Below are positions 24,430 to 32,157 of a stretch of 50,657 bases of DNA, one piece after another. Position 1 is the first letter of the stretch. Each line of letters opens with the position of its first letter. Source of the DNA: Elusimicrobiota bacterium. Lineage in GTDB: Bacteria; Elusimicrobiota; Elusimicrobia; Elusimicrobiales; UBA9959. Where the stretch lies: NCBI GenBank assembly GCA_003450815.1, contig DMES01000018.1:1-50657 (forward strand), given 5' to 3'. The notes beneath the pieces were generated by a model that searched no databases, was not told the DNA's origin, and saw only the letters and a program-made list of their open reading frames with translations. Made by a program: the position numbers and the translations under genes.

Positions 24430-25240
24430 CCAAGATAAGCCGCAGGGCAGCGTCCAACACACGGTCGGGAAGAAGCCATTTGATAAACAGTATCGCTTTG
24501 GCATTAAAAGGCACAACATAGCGGGCGGCCGGCCATTTTGAGCGCAGTGCTTTAAGGATTACAGCGGCAACGGCATCCGGACCGGGCGCGCATTTTTTAT
24601 AACCAGCCCTGAATTTACCGGTCATTTTATCGGCAAGCCGTGCATAAGGGCCGGAACCGGAGTACCTTGAAAGATTCGCCAATGCCACACTGTCCCACTC
24701 AGTTTTTATCGGCCCCGGTTCTACAAGGATCACTTTTATACCAAAGCGGCCAACTTCAAGGCGCAATGTGTCTGAGTAAGATTCAACGGCATACTTGGTG
24801 GCGTGGTACCAGCCGCCCATCGGAGTGGAAATCTTGCCGGCTATAGAGGAGATATTGATTATTCTGCCGGAACCCTGCGCGCGCATTATCGGCAGAACCA
24901 GTTGGGTAAGGCGGCCCAAACCGAAAACATTTACATCAAACTGACGGCGGGCCTCGGACATGGGAACATCTTCCAGAGCGCCATGGGCGCCGTAGCCGGC
25001 GTTGTTAATAAGCATGTCAATACGGCCTTCGGCCTTAAACACGGTATCAACCGCATTTTTCAAAGACAGCTCATCAGTGACATCAAGCTGCAAAACTTTA
25101 GCGCCAAGAGGCTCAAGTTCCCTAAGCTTATTCATGCGCCGTGCCCCGGCATAAACCGTATAGCCTTCCTTAAGCAGCATTTCCACGGCAGCCCGTCCGA
25201 TACCAGACGACGCGCCCGTCACAAGAACTATTTCAGACAT
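24422..25240 (-). CDS. short-chain dehydrogenase/reductase (SDR) family oxidoreductase
   Basis: The 272-residue classical SDR has the NAD(P)-binding TGASSGIGRA motif at residues 8-17, LDVTDELSLKNAV, the NNAGYG motif, and the catalytic Ser with YHATK (Tyr and Lys of the active site) near residues 150-155. GARRMNKL at the end of beta-2 suggests NADPH preference. The long C-terminus resembles SDRs acting on lipids or steroids, but the substrate cannot be read from the sequence. It follows the GH84 gene by 11 nt and is probably co-transcribed. Confidence 0.9.
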   Translation of the reverse strand: MSEIVLVTGASSGIGRAAVEMLLKEGYTVYAGARRMNKLRELEPLGAKVLQLDVTDELSLKNAVDTVFKAEGRIDMLINNAGYGAHGALEDVPMSEARRQFDVNVFGLGRLTQLVLPIMRAQGSGRIINISSIAGKISTPMGGWYHATKYAVESYSDTLRLEVGRFGIKVILVEPGPIKTEWDSVALANLSRYSGSGPYARLADKMTGKFRAGYKKCAPGPDAVAAVILKALRSKWPAARYVVPFNAKAILFIKWLLPDRVLDAALRLILGG

Positions 25241-25251
25241 GAATTATACCC

Positions 25252-26346
25252 TCATTGCGTTAAAAATAGATCTTTAGTTACTGTATACCGGCCGTCAAGC
25301 CAGTCTGTTATTTCACGCGCGGCCTGAGCCGTAAAATTCTCCGCCGAAGCCAGGTAAGGCGCATAAACACTTTTAAGCAGACTCTTTTCCTCAGCTGTCA
25401 GAATATCCAGCCCTTTATCCATAAAGTCCGGGAGATTTTTTTCAAGTTGTTTCGCCATAGCCTGGCAGGTCACTTTTTCAGCGGCGGAAATAAACGCATA
25501 AGCCGGATTATAGGCGCCGCCCTGTTCATAACTACTCTTAAGGGTAAGCAGCACAATTTTGGAAAGCGCGGGCTGATTCATAGGGTTAACCGAGTGAGCG
25601 GACAGCCATTCGCCAATTTCCGCCGGACGGCCGGTCATGGGCCTCAAATGCAGAAATTTGCACATTCTAGGCCCGTCATTTACCGGGTAATTATCCCAAA
25701 GAAAAGGTTTGCGCCCCAGTAATCCGGCGGCGGCGCGCAGATGCTCTTCGCTGTAAGATTTTGAACAGACCAATTCCCCCGTCCAGAAAAGACTGACTTT
25801 GGGGTCAAGGCCGCGGCCCAGCTTGCCCAGATAATCCTCCGGCATTTTGCCGAAGAGTTTTTCAAGCACGGGATCCAGTGAGTAGTAGGTGGGGCAGAGC
25901 ATGAACTGTTTTGCGCCGGAGCGTACGGCTATCCAGTTTACTATCTCTATCTGACGCTCAGCCAGGTTAGGCGAATCTCCTTTCATGTCATCCATCAGTA
26001 TGCCGAGTTTATCCACTCCGATGCGGTTGAAAGCGTCAATGCGGTTCTGTAAAAGGCCGCGCACTTCGTCGTTAAAGGGCGACAGATAAATTTCAAAAGG
26101 ACTGAATCCCAGACCGAATTCTATACCGGCGGCGCGGCACCGGGCGGACAGACGCGCCAGATTTTCCTCAAGGTCCTTCGGAAACGGCTCGCGCCATTTC
26201 TTGCGCAGGTAGACCTCGGCTTTGGGGGCATAGATATAAAAAGAAAAACCGTGCTCTTTAAGGAATGAGGCCCACCCGGCCCGCTCCTCCCAGCTCCAGG
26301 GCTGACCGTAAAACCCCTCAATAACGCCAAGTTGGGTGTTCATCAT
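25252..26346 (-). CDS. GH84-family beta-N-acetylglucosaminidase (O-GlcNAcase-like)
   Basis: The 364-residue protein opens with the family hallmark GVIEGFYGQPWSWEER (residues 7-22). It continues with FYIYAPKAEVYLRKKWREPF and the catalytic aspartate pair in LGILMDDMKGD near residue 117, used by GH84 enzymes for substrate-assisted hydrolysis of beta-linked GlcNAc. LWDNYPVNDG is also typical. There is no signal peptide, so it is probably cytoplasmic. Length corresponds to the catalytic domain alone, without the accessory domains of clostridial relatives. ATG codons at 26346 and 26343 are both possible. Confidence 0.88.
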   Translation of the reverse strand: MMNTQLGVIEGFYGQPWSWEERAGWASFLKEHGFSFYIYAPKAEVYLRKKWREPFPKDLEENLARLSARCRAAGIEFGLGFSPFEIYLSPFNDEVRGLLQNRIDAFNRIGVDKLGILMDDMKGDSPNLAERQIEIVNWIAVRSGAKQFMLCPTYYSLDPVLEKLFGKMPEDYLGKLGRGLDPKVSLFWTGELVCSKSYSEEHLRAAAGLLGRKPFLWDNYPVNDGPRMCKFLHLRPMTGRPAEIGEWLSAHSVNPMNQPALSKIVLLTLKSSYEQGGAYNPAYAFISAAEKVTCQAMAKQLEKNLPDFMDKGLDILTAEEKSLLKSVYAPYLASAENFTAQAAREITDWLDGRYTVTKDLFLTQ

Positions 26347-26500
26347 TGTATACCTTTCATCTGCTATTTCCGCGACCCGTAGACGATAATATAAAGAGCA
26401 GCTGCCTGTTTAATGGCGCTTGGAGATAAAAGTTACCGGTGGATTATTTTGATGTTCCGCAATAACCAGCCCGTTATGGGAGACCGGACAGATTGCGGTA

Positions 26501-26523
26501 AAAAGGCGGCTGCCGCCTTTTTA
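26501..26523 (-). terminator. rho-independent terminator after the TPR gene
   Basis: A compact GGCGGC-T-GCCGCC hairpin is flanked by A and T runs on both sides, directly after the stop of the gene at 26526. It could also work for plus-strand transcription. Confidence 0.85.
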
Positions 26524-26525
26524 TT

Positions 26526-27968
26526 CTATTTTTTCGTCAGGGAAGCGATATATTTCTGCGCTTTTTTAGCTAATGGGTCTTCGGGATATTTTTCCGTGAT
26601 TTTCGTGTAGTATTCCTTAGCTTTGTCAAAGTTTTTATTTTTTTCATAGGCCTCACCGGCGGCTAGAAAGACTTTAGGGGCCTGTGATGGATAATCGGAC
26701 GCTATTCTGTCATACATCTTTACTTCAGCATCCAGGTCTTTCATATCCTTCCTTGCTATTTCGGCGGCCAGGTAAAGCGCATCTATGGCTTTACCATTTT
26801 TAAATTTATCCGCCAGCTTGTTTAAGACCTCCACCGCTTCCTTCGGTTGCTTAATTTCCTCACGCAGGATCCTGGCCTCGGATACGAACGCATTGTAAAC
26901 CTCAGCTTTCTCCTCCGGATAAAGCGCGATTATCTTCTCGTAAACTTCCACTGCAAGCGCATACTGGCTCTGACGCTCCGAAAGCTTCGCAAGCTGCATA
27001 TAAGCCGCCCAGGCTTCCCCGGTACCTGGAAAATCAGAGGTTATGTTCTGATAAACTTTTATCGCGGCGTTATAATCCTTGATATTGTTGGCCAACACAT
27101 CGCCCAGCAGCTTTTTGGTTCTGAGCAGAAACCGGCTGTCCGGGTAAACACTGATCAATCTTTCGTAAGCCAGCCTGGCGGGTAAATATTCTTCCTTTTT
27201 GGAATGAAGATTACCAAGCACTAGCTGCAAGCCATCCCTCCCGGAGTACAAGGGGAACCTGCTGAAAAATTCCCGGAATTCCTCAACGGACGGCTCGTAA
27301 AGAGCTTCTCCGGCCTTGTCCGACAGTTCTTCAAGAAACAGCGCAAGCCGCTGCGCCTTATCCGCCGTCTCAGGAGTTCTCGATATCGCACCCAGCACAG
27401 CCTTCATCTTTTTATCCATCTTCTTTTCAATAGTCTCATTCAAAATCTTTCTGGCATCCAGGCTGGATTTGGAGTCCGGATATTCCCGCGTGTGTTTAAA
27501 AAGGTCCACGATCGCGGATTTATAGTCCCCCAGCCTCAGATGGAGACGGGCTTTCAAAAGCTGGGCCTCATCGGCATATTCGCTGTCTGAATAAAGCTTC
27601 AGCCAGTCGGTCAGCTGCGCAAGCACGGCGGATGCGACATTCTCGTCCTTATCTTCACCGTGTGTTTTAAGGAATTTCCACTCAACCTCCATAATACCCG
27701 CTGGCGCCGAGACTTTCGGACCGATGTTCGCCGGCTCCGACAACGGTCTTTCCTGCTGCTCGGCAGTCTCGGAAACGGACACGGACCCTTTTGCCTGTTC
27801 AGGCATTTTTGGGGATGCGGGTTCAACCCGGGCTGATACGGGCAGAGCGGCGTCACCGCCGGCAATGGGGGCGGCATTTCCCGCTATAGCCGCGTTCTGG
27901 GCCAGAGTCGGCACAATGAAGACAAAAGGGGACATCAACAGCAAAATAGAAACTTTGGACCGTATCAT
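26526..27968 (-). CDS. secreted tetratricopeptide-repeat protein
   Basis: The 480-residue protein has a signal peptide (MIRSKVSILLLMSPFVFIVP), then an Ala/Pro-rich linker. From residue 95 it is a long array of TPR-like helical pairs (YADEAQLLKARLHLRLGDYK, YLPARLAYERLISVYPDSRF, YNAAIKVYQNITSDFPGTGE, ALAVEVYEKIIALYPEEKAE, FDKAKEYYTKITEKYPEDPL). It resembles periplasmic BamD/YbgF-type TPR proteins and probably acts as a scaffold. GGAGG lies upstream of the ATG. A terminator follows the stop. Confidence 0.88.
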   Translation of the reverse strand: MIRSKVSILLLMSPFVFIVPTLAQNAAIAGNAAPIAGGDAALPVSARVEPASPKMPEQAKGSVSVSETAEQQERPLSEPANIGPKVSAPAGIMEVEWKFLKTHGEDKDENVASAVLAQLTDWLKLYSDSEYADEAQLLKARLHLRLGDYKSAIVDLFKHTREYPDSKSSLDARKILNETIEKKMDKKMKAVLGAISRTPETADKAQRLALFLEELSDKAGEALYEPSVEEFREFFSRFPLYSGRDGLQLVLGNLHSKKEEYLPARLAYERLISVYPDSRFLLRTKKLLGDVLANNIKDYNAAIKVYQNITSDFPGTGEAWAAYMQLAKLSERQSQYALAVEVYEKIIALYPEEKAEVYNAFVSEARILREEIKQPKEAVEVLNKLADKFKNGKAIDALYLAAEIARKDMKDLDAEVKMYDRIASDYPSQAPKVFLAAGEAYEKNKNFDKAKEYYTKITEKYPEDPLAKKAQKYIASLTKK

Positions 27969-28006
27969 ATTTTTTCCTCCATATAACTTCCTATCTACTA
28001 TATTAG

Positions 28007-28948
28007 CTATTTCCGGCGGGACTTCACAAGCTGCCTGCCTGATTTCCCGACAGCTATCCGCCTATTTTCGGCGGCCTTGGTCAAATAAGGCGATATTGCA
28101 AGCGCGCGGTCATAGTCTTTGACGGCACGGTCGTAGTCCTCTTTCAAGAAATATGCGTTTCCCCTGTTTATGAAGAGCTGGACTTCGGCGGGGTTAATTG
28201 CGATGGCCGCCCCATAATCGGAGACGGCCTTGTCGTATTCTTTTATTTCCGCGAAAGTCCGCCCGCGGTTAGCCAGCGCTTTCCAGTAACCGGGACGGAG
28301 TTCAAGGCAGCGGTTGAAATCGGCAAACGCGCCGCGGAATTGTCCGGCCGCGTTGTATGCGTTGCCTCGCCCGTAATACGCCATATATTCCAATGGATAT
28401 TTTTTCAGGACATCGCTCCATAAAGTCAGGCTATCCCTCCAGGCTGAAGTCCTGTAAACTGACGCAAAGCCTAAAACAAAAATATGCGCTGATATCAGAG
28501 CTGTCAACATCCATCCGAGTACTAAAGGCTGTTTGAACCGGCCCTGCCCAAGCTTTTCACCGGACAGCGGGGCCGGGTTCTCGCGGAAAAGCCCATAAAG
28601 CCATATAATAAATTCGCCGTAAAGGAAACAAAGCCCCGCCGCTGGAATGTAATTGTACCGGTCAGCCGGAGGCGAGACTATCAGGGCGGGAAATATCATC
28701 GCCACAAAAAAACCAAAACCAAAGACGGTTTCCCCTACGGCTCCGTAGCTTTTCGGCTTACCCGGGCTTGTGCCTACCTGAGTTCCGGCCCAAAGCATGA
28801 CACGACGCGCATACCACGCAAGCCCCGCGAGCGATAACAGGACAAGTAAAAGAACAAAGAGACAGACGACGGAATTCACAGGCGGTTCCAGCGAAGGATA
28901 AAGCACTGAAAGGCCGGATGGCAAAATAATTTTACCCGCGTAGAACAA
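28007..28948 (-). pseudogene. 5'-truncated TMTC-like membrane/TPR gene
   Basis: The 313-residue frame holds only the C-terminal part of a TMTC-like (DUF1736-type) membrane protein: a membrane segment (VVCLFVLLLVLLSLAGLAWY), the loop SPPADRYNYIPAAGLCFLYG, more membrane segments, and three or four TPR units (AYYGRGNAYNAAGQFRGAFA, AISPYLTKAAEN). Full-length relatives have several further membrane helices before this point. Here the frame opens without ATG or ribosome site (TTG at 28948), and in-frame sequence upstream meets TAA about 40 nt earlier. The missing half is not elsewhere in the window. It lies next to the end of the microcompartment locus. A short functional TPR membrane protein cannot be excluded. 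Confidence 0.55.
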
Positions 28949-29050
28949 AGCGCTTTGACAGGCGGGAGCAGCGGCGGTGAAAAGATTCTTTTAATAACCG
29001 CGGAGATGCTGCGGAAAAAAATCATTTTGAAACATCAGGGCTTCAACCCC

Positions 29051-29296
29051 TTATTCACGAACGATCTTTACAATATTATACTCCAGCCAATCAAGGGAAA
29101 GCGGACTGATAATTGCGTCTGCGGGGACTGTTACAGTGCGCGCACCGGGTTTGAACAGGCGGCGCATTTCCCAGTCGCTCAGAAAAACTTTTTTTGAGAG
29201 CTCAGGAACTTTTTTTAATGCGGGCTCTCCCCCTCCCGGACACAGCCGGGAGAGGTGCAGCATTATTAGGTCTTCTACGACGCCTTTGGTTAGCAT
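29051..29296 (-). CDS. small BMC-associated protein resembling the EutQ/EutT leader motif
   Basis: An 81-residue protein at the 3' end of the microcompartment locus. Its centre and tail (FLSDWEMRRLFKPGARTVTV, PADAIISPLSLDWLEYNIVK) follow the pattern 'xxVRxLfk-G-xxxxVPxgaiiTPxAxDxxxxxxIxIV' known at the start of EutQ- and EutT-type proteins and in other small BMC-locus proteins. It may help assembly or tether cargo; the role is not established. No ribosome site is visible; a word element lies directly upstream. Confidence 0.65.
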   Translation of the reverse strand: MLTKGVVEDLIMLHLSRLCPGGGEPALKKVPELSKKVFLSDWEMRRLFKPGARTVTVPADAIISPLSLDWLEYNIVKIVRE

Positions 29297-29303
29297 GAGA
29301 AGA

Positions 29304-29391
29304 TAGTTAAGAGTTTTGAGTTTGGAGTTATGAGTTCTTAAGGTGCTTTACCATGGAACTCCCGACTCTTAACTCCCAACTCGCAACTATG
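29304..29391. repeat. word-hairpin element (GAGTT family)
   Basis: The left arm GTTAAGAGTTTTGAGTTTGG (from 29306) and the right arm CTCTTAACTCCCAACTCGCA (from 29366) are complementary word runs around a 25-nt spacer. They fill the gap between the BMC-H gene and the 81-residue ORF. Confidence 0.75.
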
Positions 29392-29683
29392 ATACTTTTA
29401 CGGATATCTTTCCCATATACTTGTCCAGGTCATCGTGCGGACGCGGAATCACATGGATTGCCACAAGTTCGCCTACCTTCTGCGCGGCGGCCCCTCCTGC
29501 TTCAACAGCGGCACGCACCGCGCCCACTTCGCCCGTGCAAAGCGTGGTAACATAGCCTGAGCCTATTTTCTCATAGCCTATGAGACGCACATTGGCGGCC
29601 TTGGCCATGGCATCCGATGCCTCTATCATGCCTATGAAACCCTTTGTTTCAATCATTCCCAACGCTGGTTTCGGTTCTGACAT
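29387..29683 (-). CDS. BMC-H hexameric shell protein
   Basis: The 98-residue single Pf00936 domain protein forms the hexagonal tiles of the compartment facets. The family motifs are clear: ALGMIETKGFIGMIEASDAM, AANVRLIGYEKIGSGYVTTL, GEVGAVRAAVEAGGAAAQKV and VAIHVIPRPHDDL. KIGSGYV marks the central pore loop. AAGGAG precedes the ATG. It is closely related to the second BMC-H at 36030-36317. Confidence 0.97.
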   Translation of the reverse strand: MSEPKPALGMIETKGFIGMIEASDAMAKAANVRLIGYEKIGSGYVTTLCTGEVGAVRAAVEAGGAAAQKVGELVAIHVIPRPHDDLDKYMGKISVKVS

Positions 29684-29707
29684 AATTGCTCCTTATCACA
29701 AACACAG

Positions 29708-29800
29708 TTAAGCGTATAGCGTCTAGGGACTAGGGGCTAGGGATTAAGAAATTCTCTTATCCAATCCCTATACGCTCGCCCCTATACGCTAACCCCTAGT
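29708..29800. repeat. word-hairpin element (GCGTATAG/CTAGGGG family)
   Basis: The left arm AGCGTATAGCGTCTAGGGAC, then TAGGGGCTAGGGATT; the right arm AATCCCTATACGCTCGCCCC, then TATACGCTAACCCCTAG. They fill the gap between BMC-H and deoC. Confidence 0.8.
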
Positions 29801-30802
29801 TTAATACTGCCCCTTCGCCGCCTGCCCGCCTGAAACTATAGCTATGCTGGCGCTGGTTCCAAGGCGGGTGGCCCCGGCCTTTATCATGGCCTCAGCTGTC
29901 TCGGCGTTTTTTATCCCGCCGGAAGCTTTAACTCCCATCTCCGGCCCCACAGTTTCACGCATTAGCGAAACATCCTCAACAGTGGCCCCGCCCGAGCCAA
30001 AGCCGGTGGAAGTTTTAACAAAATCGGCGGCGGCCTGTTTTGCCATACGGCAAGCGCGCACTTTTTCATCTTTGGTCAGATAGGAAGTTTCAATAATGAC
30101 CTTTAAAACCTTGCCGCGGGTGGCTTCGCGCACAGCCTTTATATCTTCAAGCACAACATGGTCGTTGCCGGATTTGAGCGCGCCGATGTTTATTACCATG
30201 TCTATTTCTTCGGCGCCATTTGCCATGGCGTCGCGCGCTTCAATGGCTTTTACCGTGGGCGTGGTGGAACCCAGCGGGAAACCTATGACCGTGCAAACTT
30301 TAACGCAGCTGCCGCGCAGCAGCCGCGCGGACATGGCCACATAACCCGGGTTCACGCAAACCGAGGCGAACCTGTATTTGCGCGCCTCTTCGCAAAGCTT
30401 GCCTATTTCTTCCTGCGTGGCGTTGGCTTTGAGCAGGGTGTGGTCTATCATGCCTGCGATTGAAACGCTTTGGGAATCGGGGTTGCAGAAACTTACCCTG
30501 CCCACGCCCATGTCTTTTACCTGCTGGGCGCTATAGCTGTTAAGCGGGTTGCACTTTTGACAACTTGGCCCGCAGGTATTTTCTTCCAGGCGGCATTCAT
30601 TTTGGAACGCCGGACATGGTTTGGCGGGCGCAGTGTTATGGACATTCCCGGCGGGGCTAACCAGCGGGTGCTGGAAAATCTTGCCGGCGGTACCTATTGG
30701 CACAGAGTCCCCTGGCATTTGCCGTAGAGCCGCCACCTGCCCTTTTTCCTTTAAAATCCTTGCCACCTCCACCGCTATCTTTTTAATGTCTTCATCGTTC
30801 AT
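29801..30802 (-). CDS. deoC: deoxyribose-phosphate aldolase with encapsulation peptide and Cys-rich linker
   Basis: DeoC cleaves 2-deoxyribose 5-phosphate to glyceraldehyde 3-phosphate and acetaldehyde, the likely entry reaction of this compartment. The aldolase domain (about residues 113-333) has AGMIDHTLLKANAT, EEIDMVINIGALKSG, KVIIETSYLTKDEK (Schiff-base lysine region), FVKTSTGFGSGGAT and VKASGGIKNAE. The N-terminal 20 residues (DEDIKKIAVEVARILKEK) form an amphipathic helix typical of BMC encapsulation peptides. Between them lies a linker with five cysteines at about residues 63, 70, 77, 81 and 84 (CGPSCQKC at its end), which ordinary DeoC lacks and which could bind an Fe-S cluster or zinc. 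At 333 residues it is about 100 longer than free-standing DeoC. Confidence 0.95.
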   Translation of the reverse strand: MNDEDIKKIAVEVARILKEKGQVAALRQMPGDSVPIGTAGKIFQHPLVSPAGNVHNTAPAKPCPAFQNECRLEENTCGPSCQKCNPLNSYSAQQVKDMGVGRVSFCNPDSQSVSIAGMIDHTLLKANATQEEIGKLCEEARKYRFASVCVNPGYVAMSARLLRGSCVKVCTVIGFPLGSTTPTVKAIEARDAMANGAEEIDMVINIGALKSGNDHVVLEDIKAVREATRGKVLKVIIETSYLTKDEKVRACRMAKQAAADFVKTSTGFGSGGATVEDVSLMRETVGPEMGVKASGGIKNAETAEAMIKAGATRLGTSASIAIVSGGQAAKGQY

Positions 30803-30812
30803 AAACCTTCCT

Positions 30813-31091
30813 TTACTTTATGTGCACCTTATCAACTATACCGGCCACCACGGTGCGAACCGGCGCCCTGGAATTTTTTAAAATTTTGCGGGCGGAGCCG
30901 CCTTCGTCTACTATAAGCACTGTGTCTCCAATTCCCGCGCCCTGGTTACCGTCCACGGCAAGCGTCGCCTCCCCCGTCAGTTTGTCCGGAGCTGAAAAAT
31001 CCACCGCTTTCACAATAAGCATGGTGGCGTTTTTAAGCCCCGAGTGCTTACGAGTGGCCCAGACATTACCGATAACTTTAGCTATAAACAT
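30813..31091 (-). CDS. BMC-P (EutN/CcmL) pentameric vertex protein A
   Basis: A 92-residue Pf03319 protein that caps compartment vertices as a pentamer: FIAKVIGNVWATRKHSGLKN, LIVKAVDFSAPDKLTGEATL, DGNQGAGIGDTVLIVDEGGS and the C-terminal TVVAGIVDKVHI. It lies 10 nt upstream of deoC. It is one of three paralogues in the locus. A word element immediately precedes the ATG and no Shine-Dalgarno sequence is seen. Confidence 0.95.
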   Translation of the reverse strand: MFIAKVIGNVWATRKHSGLKNATMLIVKAVDFSAPDKLTGEATLAVDGNQGAGIGDTVLIVDEGGSARKILKNSRAPVRTVVAGIVDKVHIK

Positions 31092-31093
31092 AA

Positions 31094-31193
31094 TAAAGTT
31101 CCAAGTTGCAAGTCACATGTCACAAGTAAAATAAAACAAGGCAAATCTGTTACTCCTTGCTGCTTGTGACCTGTGTCTTGTGACTTGTGACTG
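31094..31193. repeat. word-hairpin element (AAGTCACAAGTC family) overlapping a C-terminus
   Basis: The left arm AAGTTGCAAGTCACATGTCA (from 31104) and the right arm GCTTGTGACCTGTGTCTTGT, then GACTTGTGACTGACTT (31162-31197). The right arm encodes the last 15 residues of the BMC-P at 31150 (VTSHKTQVTSSKE). Confidence 0.75.
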
Positions 31194-31479
31194 ACTTGCC
31201 GTCAATAATTCCAACTATTGCAGCATCCATCGGTGGCAGCGGCGTATTAACAGCCGTCTCTCCTTCCCAGTCTTCAAAGGCTACTATGGCTTCGCGAGAG
31301 GCCACGAAAAAAACGGTCTCTCCCGCGCCCGCTCCAACGGTATCTCCGGCCACCAAAGGCTCTCCGGCCGGCTGATCTGTTTCCCAGTCAAGCGGCTGTA
31401 TTAAAAGCAGGGTTTTACTATCCATGCCGCAGCACTGTCTTGCGCAAAACACTCTGCCAATGACCTTGGCTTGTTTCAT
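31150..31479 (-). CDS. BMC-P (EutN/CcmL) pentameric vertex protein B
   Basis: A 109-residue vertex protein: AKVIGRVFCARQCCGMDSKT, LLLIQPLDWETDQPAGEPLV, DTVGAGAGETVFFVASREAI and MDAAIVGIIDG. A CARQCCG cysteine cluster in the first loop is unusual. The last residues (about SVTSHKTQVTSSKE) are encoded by an intergenic word repeat, so the native domain probably ended near residue 95. Confidence 0.94.
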   Translation of the reverse strand: MKQAKVIGRVFCARQCCGMDSKTLLLIQPLDWETDQPAGEPLVAGDTVGAGAGETVFFVASREAIVAFEDWEGETAVNTPLPPMDAAIVGIIDGKSVTSHKTQVTSSKE

Positions 31480-31506
31480 AAATCTAGTATTTTGATACGT
31501 CCGAAT

Positions 31507-31600
31507 TTAAGAGGCATAGCAGTTTAGAGGCTTAGCAATTTAGCTAATACAAAGACTTTGCCTCTAAATTGCCCTACATCTTTGCATCCTTGCCTCTAGC
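31507..31600. repeat. word-hairpin element (TTTAGAGGCATAGC family)
   Basis: The left arm TAAGAGGCATAGCAGTTTAG, then AGGCTTAGCAATTTAGC; the right arm TGCCTCTAAATTGCC, then GCATCCTTGCCTCTAG. The stop codon of the RpiB-like gene (TAG, 31596-31598) is part of the outer word. Confidence 0.7.
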
Positions 31601-32042
31601 AGCACCGCTGCTCTATCGCCGCTATTTTATCAAGGCGCTTTTGGTATTTGCCGCCTTCAAACGGGGTATTGAGCCACACCTTCAGCATTTCCTGCAGGGC
31701 CAGTTCGCCATGAGTTTTCCCGCCCAGGCACAGCACATTGCAATCCTCATGGGCCGCGGCAAAGCGCGCGGAAATAATATCATACGCGCCTACGGCGCGT
31801 ATACAGGGAATTTTATTGGCCGCAAGCGGCATGGCGCCGTTAAAGCCGTCAACCAGCACGCCTTTTTCAAATTCTTTTTTTCGCACGGCGTCGCCGACCA
31901 GCATCGCTATGTCCGGAAAATCCACGGGGTCCGTTGAATAACAACCGAAATCCGTCACCTCATGCCCAAGACCCTGCAGAAATTTTTTAATTTTCTCTTT
32001 AGCCTCAAAACCAGCATGATCGGCGCCGATGACAAGTTTCAT
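31596..32042 (-). CDS. rpiB: RpiB/LacAB-family sugar-phosphate isomerase with altered active site
   Basis: RpiB interconverts ribose 5-phosphate and ribulose 5-phosphate. The 148-residue product keeps GADHAGFEAKEKIKKFLQG, YPD-region DFPDIAMLVGDAV, AANKIPCIRA and SARFAAAHEDCNVLCLGG. The catalytic-loop sequence, usually VLICGTGIGMSIAANK, reads VLVDGFNGAMPLAANK: the cysteine used as base in E. coli RpiB is Asp, and the GTG is replaced. The substrate may therefore differ, or catalysis may rely on another residue. AAAGGAG precedes the ATG. BMC loci of the sugar-phosphate type usually pair DeoC with such a protein. Confidence 0.88.
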   Translation of the reverse strand: MKLVIGADHAGFEAKEKIKKFLQGLGHEVTDFGCYSTDPVDFPDIAMLVGDAVRKKEFEKGVLVDGFNGAMPLAANKIPCIRAVGAYDIISARFAAAHEDCNVLCLGGKTHGELALQEMLKVWLNTPFEGGKYQKRLDKIAAIEQRCC

Positions 32043-32059
32043 AAAATCTCCTTTACGAC

Positions 32060-32157
32060 AGAAGGGAGAATACAGAATGCAGAATATAGAAGAGACTGTA
32101 TTCCAAGACTACCTGTTATTCTGTGTTCTACATTCCACCTTCTATATTCTCTGCTTA
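32060..32157. repeat. word-hairpin element (CAGAATGCAGAATATAGAAG family)
   Basis: The left arm GGGAGAATACAGAATGCAGA, then ATATAGAAG; the right arm TTATTCTGTGTTCTACATTC, then CTTCTATATTCTC. They fill the gap between rpiB and the BMC-T gene. Confidence 0.75.
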
